Shown here piece after piece: positions 6,447 to 7,776 of a stretch of 7,776 nucleotides of DNA. The notes beneath the pieces were generated by a model that saw only the letters and a program-made list of their open reading frames with translations, did no database searches and was not told the origin of the DNA. Both the position numbers and the translations under genes were made by a program. Within the stretch, counting starts at the first letter, position 1; each line of letters begins with the position of its first letter. This stretch comes from an uncultured Micrococcales bacterium (GTDB lineage: Bacteria > Actinomycetota > Actinomycetes > Actinomycetales > Microbacteriaceae): contig CAIYTL010000191.1 in NCBI GenBank assembly GCA_903929105.1, positions 1 through 7,776 on the forward strand, in the 5' to 3' direction.

Positions 6447-6752
6447 ATGGCCCAAACATTGCGTTGCCCCAAGTGCAGCACCAAGACCAAGAAATATTGG
6501 TTTGCTAACAAAACCCAAGTTCTAAACGTTCACGGTGAAGTTGCCGTGCACCCCGGCGGTGCGGTCGCATGGGGGTACCCGACCCGAAGGTGCCCGCGCG
6601 GCGATTGGGTCGGCGATTGGTTCGTAATTGCGCTGCCACCCACGCCAAAACCAGGGCAGTTCGTTTTGCTTACGAATGTCGTGATGACTCTGGCAACTGG
6701 AGTCGCAGCTTTGGTAATGAGAATTGGGAGTTTAATGAAAATGGTTTCATGA
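6447..6752 (+). CDS. Small zinc-ribbon-like protein with a replaced 3' end
   Basis: I do not recognise the family. The 101-residue product starts with a CPKC knuckle (Cys7, Cys10) in a Lys/Thr-rich context, then VLNVHGEVAVHPGGAVAWGYP and a single later cysteine (Cys49) in RRCPRGDW. Three cysteines plus His29 or His35 could bind zinc, but a full four-Cys ribbon is not present. Up to about codon 69 (base 6653) base composition is like the upstream genes. Beyond that the frame reads through a DUF1348 coding sequence out of phase, so residues about 70-101, although hydrophobic, are probably accidental. The native C-terminus seems lost, making this a truncated or chimeric gene. The ATG is supported by a TANNNT hexamer six bases upstream. 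It might be expressed as a short fusion protein or be dead. Confidence 0.5.
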   Translation: MAQTLRCPKCSTKTKKYWFANKTQVLNVHGEVAVHPGGAVAWGYPTRRCPRGDWVGDWFVIALPPTPKPGQFVLLTNVVMTLATGVAALVMRIGSLMKMVS

Positions 6753-6868
6753 TGAGACGTTTCGCCAGCATTAATGATTTACCCATTAAAGAATCTGACC
6801 GAAAGTTTTTTTGGCCACTAGGTAGAAGACCTGATGACCACCCGGGACTAAGTGATTTTGGCTTCTGA
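6653..6868 (+). pseudogene. DUF1348 (NTF2-like/SnoaL-like) protein, 5'-truncated remnant
   Basis: In a frame different from the gene above, the 71 codons from 6653 to the TGA at 6866-6868 read as the C-terminal half of a DUF1348 protein. Visible are VRFAYECRDDSGNW, RSFGNENWEFNENG, RRFASINDLPI and the family's characteristic ending WPLGRRPDDHPGLSDFGF. Full-length members are about 150 residues, so roughly the first half is missing. The remaining frame has no stop or frameshift, which suggests recent truncation. An ATG at 6569 lies in the same frame, but the 28 residues it would add do not resemble the family and it lacks a ribosome site, so I treat this as a remnant. The nitroreductase start overlaps its end by 17 bp, an arrangement probably inherited from an operon in the donor. 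Function of the family is not established. Confidence 0.8.
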
Positions 6869-7451
6869 TAATTCCGATTCACTCGACGGTTTTGCTCATG
6901 CACTAATCCATAGTCGCCAGCATGTTTCACCTAAAAGACTGATAGCGCCAGGCCCCAACTCTACCCAAAAATTAGAAATTCTGAATGCGGCTGGGGCTGC
7001 TCCTGATCATGGAAAGGTAACGCCATGGCACTTTTACGAGGTTAGCCCCGAAAGCCGTAATTTATTGGGCGGCCTATTTGCAGATGCGCTCATTGCAAGA
7101 GACCCGGGGGCAACGCCCACTCAGGTTGACGAAGCGAGGCAGAAAGCCTTTCGCGGTCCATTACTTTTATTGGCAACCGCCAAGCTAAATAACGCGTTAG
7201 ATAATATTCCCGAGCAAGAAAAACTTATCTCTGCCGGATGCGCAATTCAGAATGTCTTACTAATGGCTAATGCCTTGGGATTTGGCTCGGGTCTATCAAG
7301 CGGTAAGGCTCTATATAGCCAAAAGATGAGAGATCTATTTTTACTCAAGGATAAAGAGGAGCCCCTGTGCTTCATTACTATCGGCACTATCTCAATTCAT
7401 AAACCCAACAAACAAAGACCAGATGCAAATTCTTATAGCTCTGTTTTCTAA
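6852..7451 (+). CDS. Nitroreductase family protein, YdjA type
   Basis: This is a predicted FMN-dependent NAD(P)H oxidoreductase acting on nitro compounds, quinones or other unknown acceptors. The 199-residue length fits a complete member. Family signs are the N-terminal arginine helix (HSRQHVSPKRL, 20-30) and PGPN, the PDHGKVTPWHF motif at 51-61, RGPLLLLATAKL (101-112) and the helix EQEKLISAGCAIQNVLLMANALGFGSG at 121-147 (written here in part: EQEKLISAGCA, LLMANALGFG). GTG at 6852 is the first possible start because TAA directly precedes it; TTG at 6858 is an alternative. GGGA at 6843-6846 may be a weak ribosome site. The gene is AT-richer and uses codons such as AGA and ATA more than the genes to its left, suggesting different origin. 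It overlaps the DUF1348 remnant. The usual RRS start of the FMN motif appears as SRQ, so cofactor contacts may differ slightly. Confidence 0.87.
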   Translation: MILASDNSDSLDGFAHALIHSRQHVSPKRLIAPGPNSTQKLEILNAAGAAPDHGKVTPWHFYEVSPESRNLLGGLFADALIARDPGATPTQVDEARQKAFRGPLLLLATAKLNNALDNIPEQEKLISAGCAIQNVLLMANALGFGSGLSSGKALYSQKMRDLFLLKDKEEPLCFITIGTISIHKPNKQRPDANSYSSVF

Positions 7452-7479
7452 CTGAATCTATTGGATATTTTTAGATACT

Positions 7480-7525
7480 CAACAATTAATTAACCAAGCC
7501 ACCAAGGTGTGCTGAGTAATTGTTG
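7480..7525. repeat. 9-bp inverted repeat in AT-rich intergenic DNA
   Basis: CAACAATTA at 7480-7488 is the exact reverse complement of TAATTGTTG at 7517-7525, with 28 bases between. The loop contains CACCAAGGTG (7500-7509), itself nearly self-complementary. No run of T follows on either strand, so it is not a standard rho-independent terminator. It may be a weak transcript end, a protein site or a remnant; no coding region is seen in 7452-7600. Confidence 0.5.
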
Positions 7526-7568
7526 GCTTAAATGCATTAGCCAGATCTGAAATCAAATATTGTTTGGG

Positions 7569-7589
7569 TGGTAAGCGTACTGGTAAGCG
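7569..7589. repeat. Two direct copies of TGGTAAGCG, 12 bp apart
   Basis: TGGTAAGCG occurs at 7569-7577 and 7581-7589, separated by TAC. The pair lies between the nitroreductase gene and the tRNA terminator. It could be a short protein-binding site or chance; nothing nearby says which. Confidence 0.4.
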
Positions 7590-7597
7590 GGAGCACT

Positions 7598-7623
7598 AAA
7601 GAAAAAGCCCCAGTTAAGGGGCT
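7598..7623 (-). terminator. Rho-independent terminator of tRNA-Ser
   Basis: Read leftward on the - strand, a 6-bp stem AGCCCC/GGGGCT (7623-7618 with 7611-7606) closes a six-base loop and is followed by TTTTT and further T-rich sequence (TTTTTCTTT). It lies 47 bases past the tRNA 3' end, so it ends that transcript. On the + strand the hairpin lacks a T tract, so it should stop rightward transcription less well. Confidence 0.85.
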
Positions 7624-7670
7624 ATGTCTCTGTTGTATAAAGTAAAAAGTAGTAAATATGCCAAAAATGA

Positions 7671-7765
7671 TGGCGGAGACGAGAGGATTCGAACCTCCGA
7701 TCAGAGTTTTAGCCCCGATGCTCCCTTAGCAGGGGAGTGCCTTCGACCAGCTCGGCCACGTCTCC
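7671..7765 (-). tRNA. tRNA-Ser (anticodon GCU)
   Basis: The acceptor arm GGAGACG (7765-7759) pairs with CGTCTCC (7681-7675), followed by discriminator G and an encoded CCA (7673-7671). The anticodon arm is CTCCC-CTGCTAA-GGGAG, giving anticodon GCT, which reads AGC and AGU codons. A long variable arm (stem ATCGGGG with CTCTGAT) identifies a class II tRNA, as expected for serine. The T arm contains GGTTCGAATCC. It is the only RNA gene seen and is transcribed toward the nitroreductase gene, ending at the hairpin near 7606-7623. Its promoter lies beyond the window. Confidence 0.97.
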
Positions 7766-7776
7766 GTATTAATGCA

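Larger units (their letters stand above)
6653..7600. other. Candidate acquired or rearranged segment next to tRNA-Ser
   Basis: From about 6653 rightwards the DNA becomes clearly AT-richer than the salvage genes and lpdA. The left border cuts into two genes at once: it replaces the 3' end of the gene at 6447 and begins inside a DUF1348 gene. The right side runs to the terminator and tRNA-Ser gene at 7671-7765, a common type of integration site. No integrase, transposase or repeated tRNA 3' end is seen at the left border, so the mechanism is unknown and the right limit is approximate. Confidence 0.4.

Noticed and set aside
6640..6670. A copy of the tRNA-Ser 3' end at the left border as an attachment site
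   Set aside because: I compared this stretch with the tRNA 3' end by eye and found no direct repeat of useful length.
6569..6868. The 99-codon open frame as a complete gene
   Set aside because: Only codons from about 29 on match DUF1348; the first part is the other-frame reading of the zinc-ribbon-like gene and lacks a ribosome site.

Overview
The window looks like a piece of a mid-GC actinobacterial chromosome, most likely from the small-genome freshwater Microbacteriaceae. That placement is an inference from the gene families (an actinobacterial-type adenosine deaminase with a TDN motif, a mycobacterial-type LpdA flavoprotein, a trimeric PNP), from moderate GC, and from two promoter hexamers placed so that transcripts would begin at the start codon. 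No marker gene proves it.

Positions 1-4832 form a nucleoside salvage locus. On the + strand are the C-terminal part of a pyrimidine-nucleoside phosphorylase (1-453), adenosine deaminase (463-1554), and two phosphotransferase-system proteins of the ascorbate type, IIA (1547-1999) and IIB (2017-2286). On the - strand are purine-nucleoside phosphorylase (4832 to 3999) and an alpha-D-phosphohexomutase-superfamily enzyme (3986 to 2283) that probably works as a phosphopentomutase. The two blocks converge, and their stop codons share TTAA. The enzymes form a coherent route: adenosine to inosine, inosine to hypoxanthine plus ribose-1-phosphate, then ribose-1-phosphate to ribose-5-phosphate. Pyrimidine deoxynucleosides would enter by the first enzyme. 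A PTS IIA/IIB pair without a visible membrane IIC is the unexpected part.

Positions 4905-6335 encode an LpdA-like FAD/NAD(P)H oxidoreductase, divergent from the PNP gene, with both redox cysteines of the lipoamide dehydrogenase fold missing. Its last codons are the first unit of an 18-bp tandem repeat (6324-6389), each unit of which carries an in-frame TAG.

Positions 6390-7776 look like a chromosomal junction. A small zinc-ribbon-like gene starts at 6447, but near 6653 its native-looking sequence runs, out of frame, into the 3' half of a DUF1348 (NTF2-like) gene. An AT-richer YdjA-type nitroreductase gene (6852-7451) follows. Next come about 150 bp of AT-rich non-coding DNA with short repeats, a leftward rho-independent terminator, and a tRNA-Ser(GCU) gene on the - strand (7765 to 7671). 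I read 6653 to about 7600 as DNA of foreign or rearranged origin beside a tRNA gene. No integrase or duplicated att site is visible.
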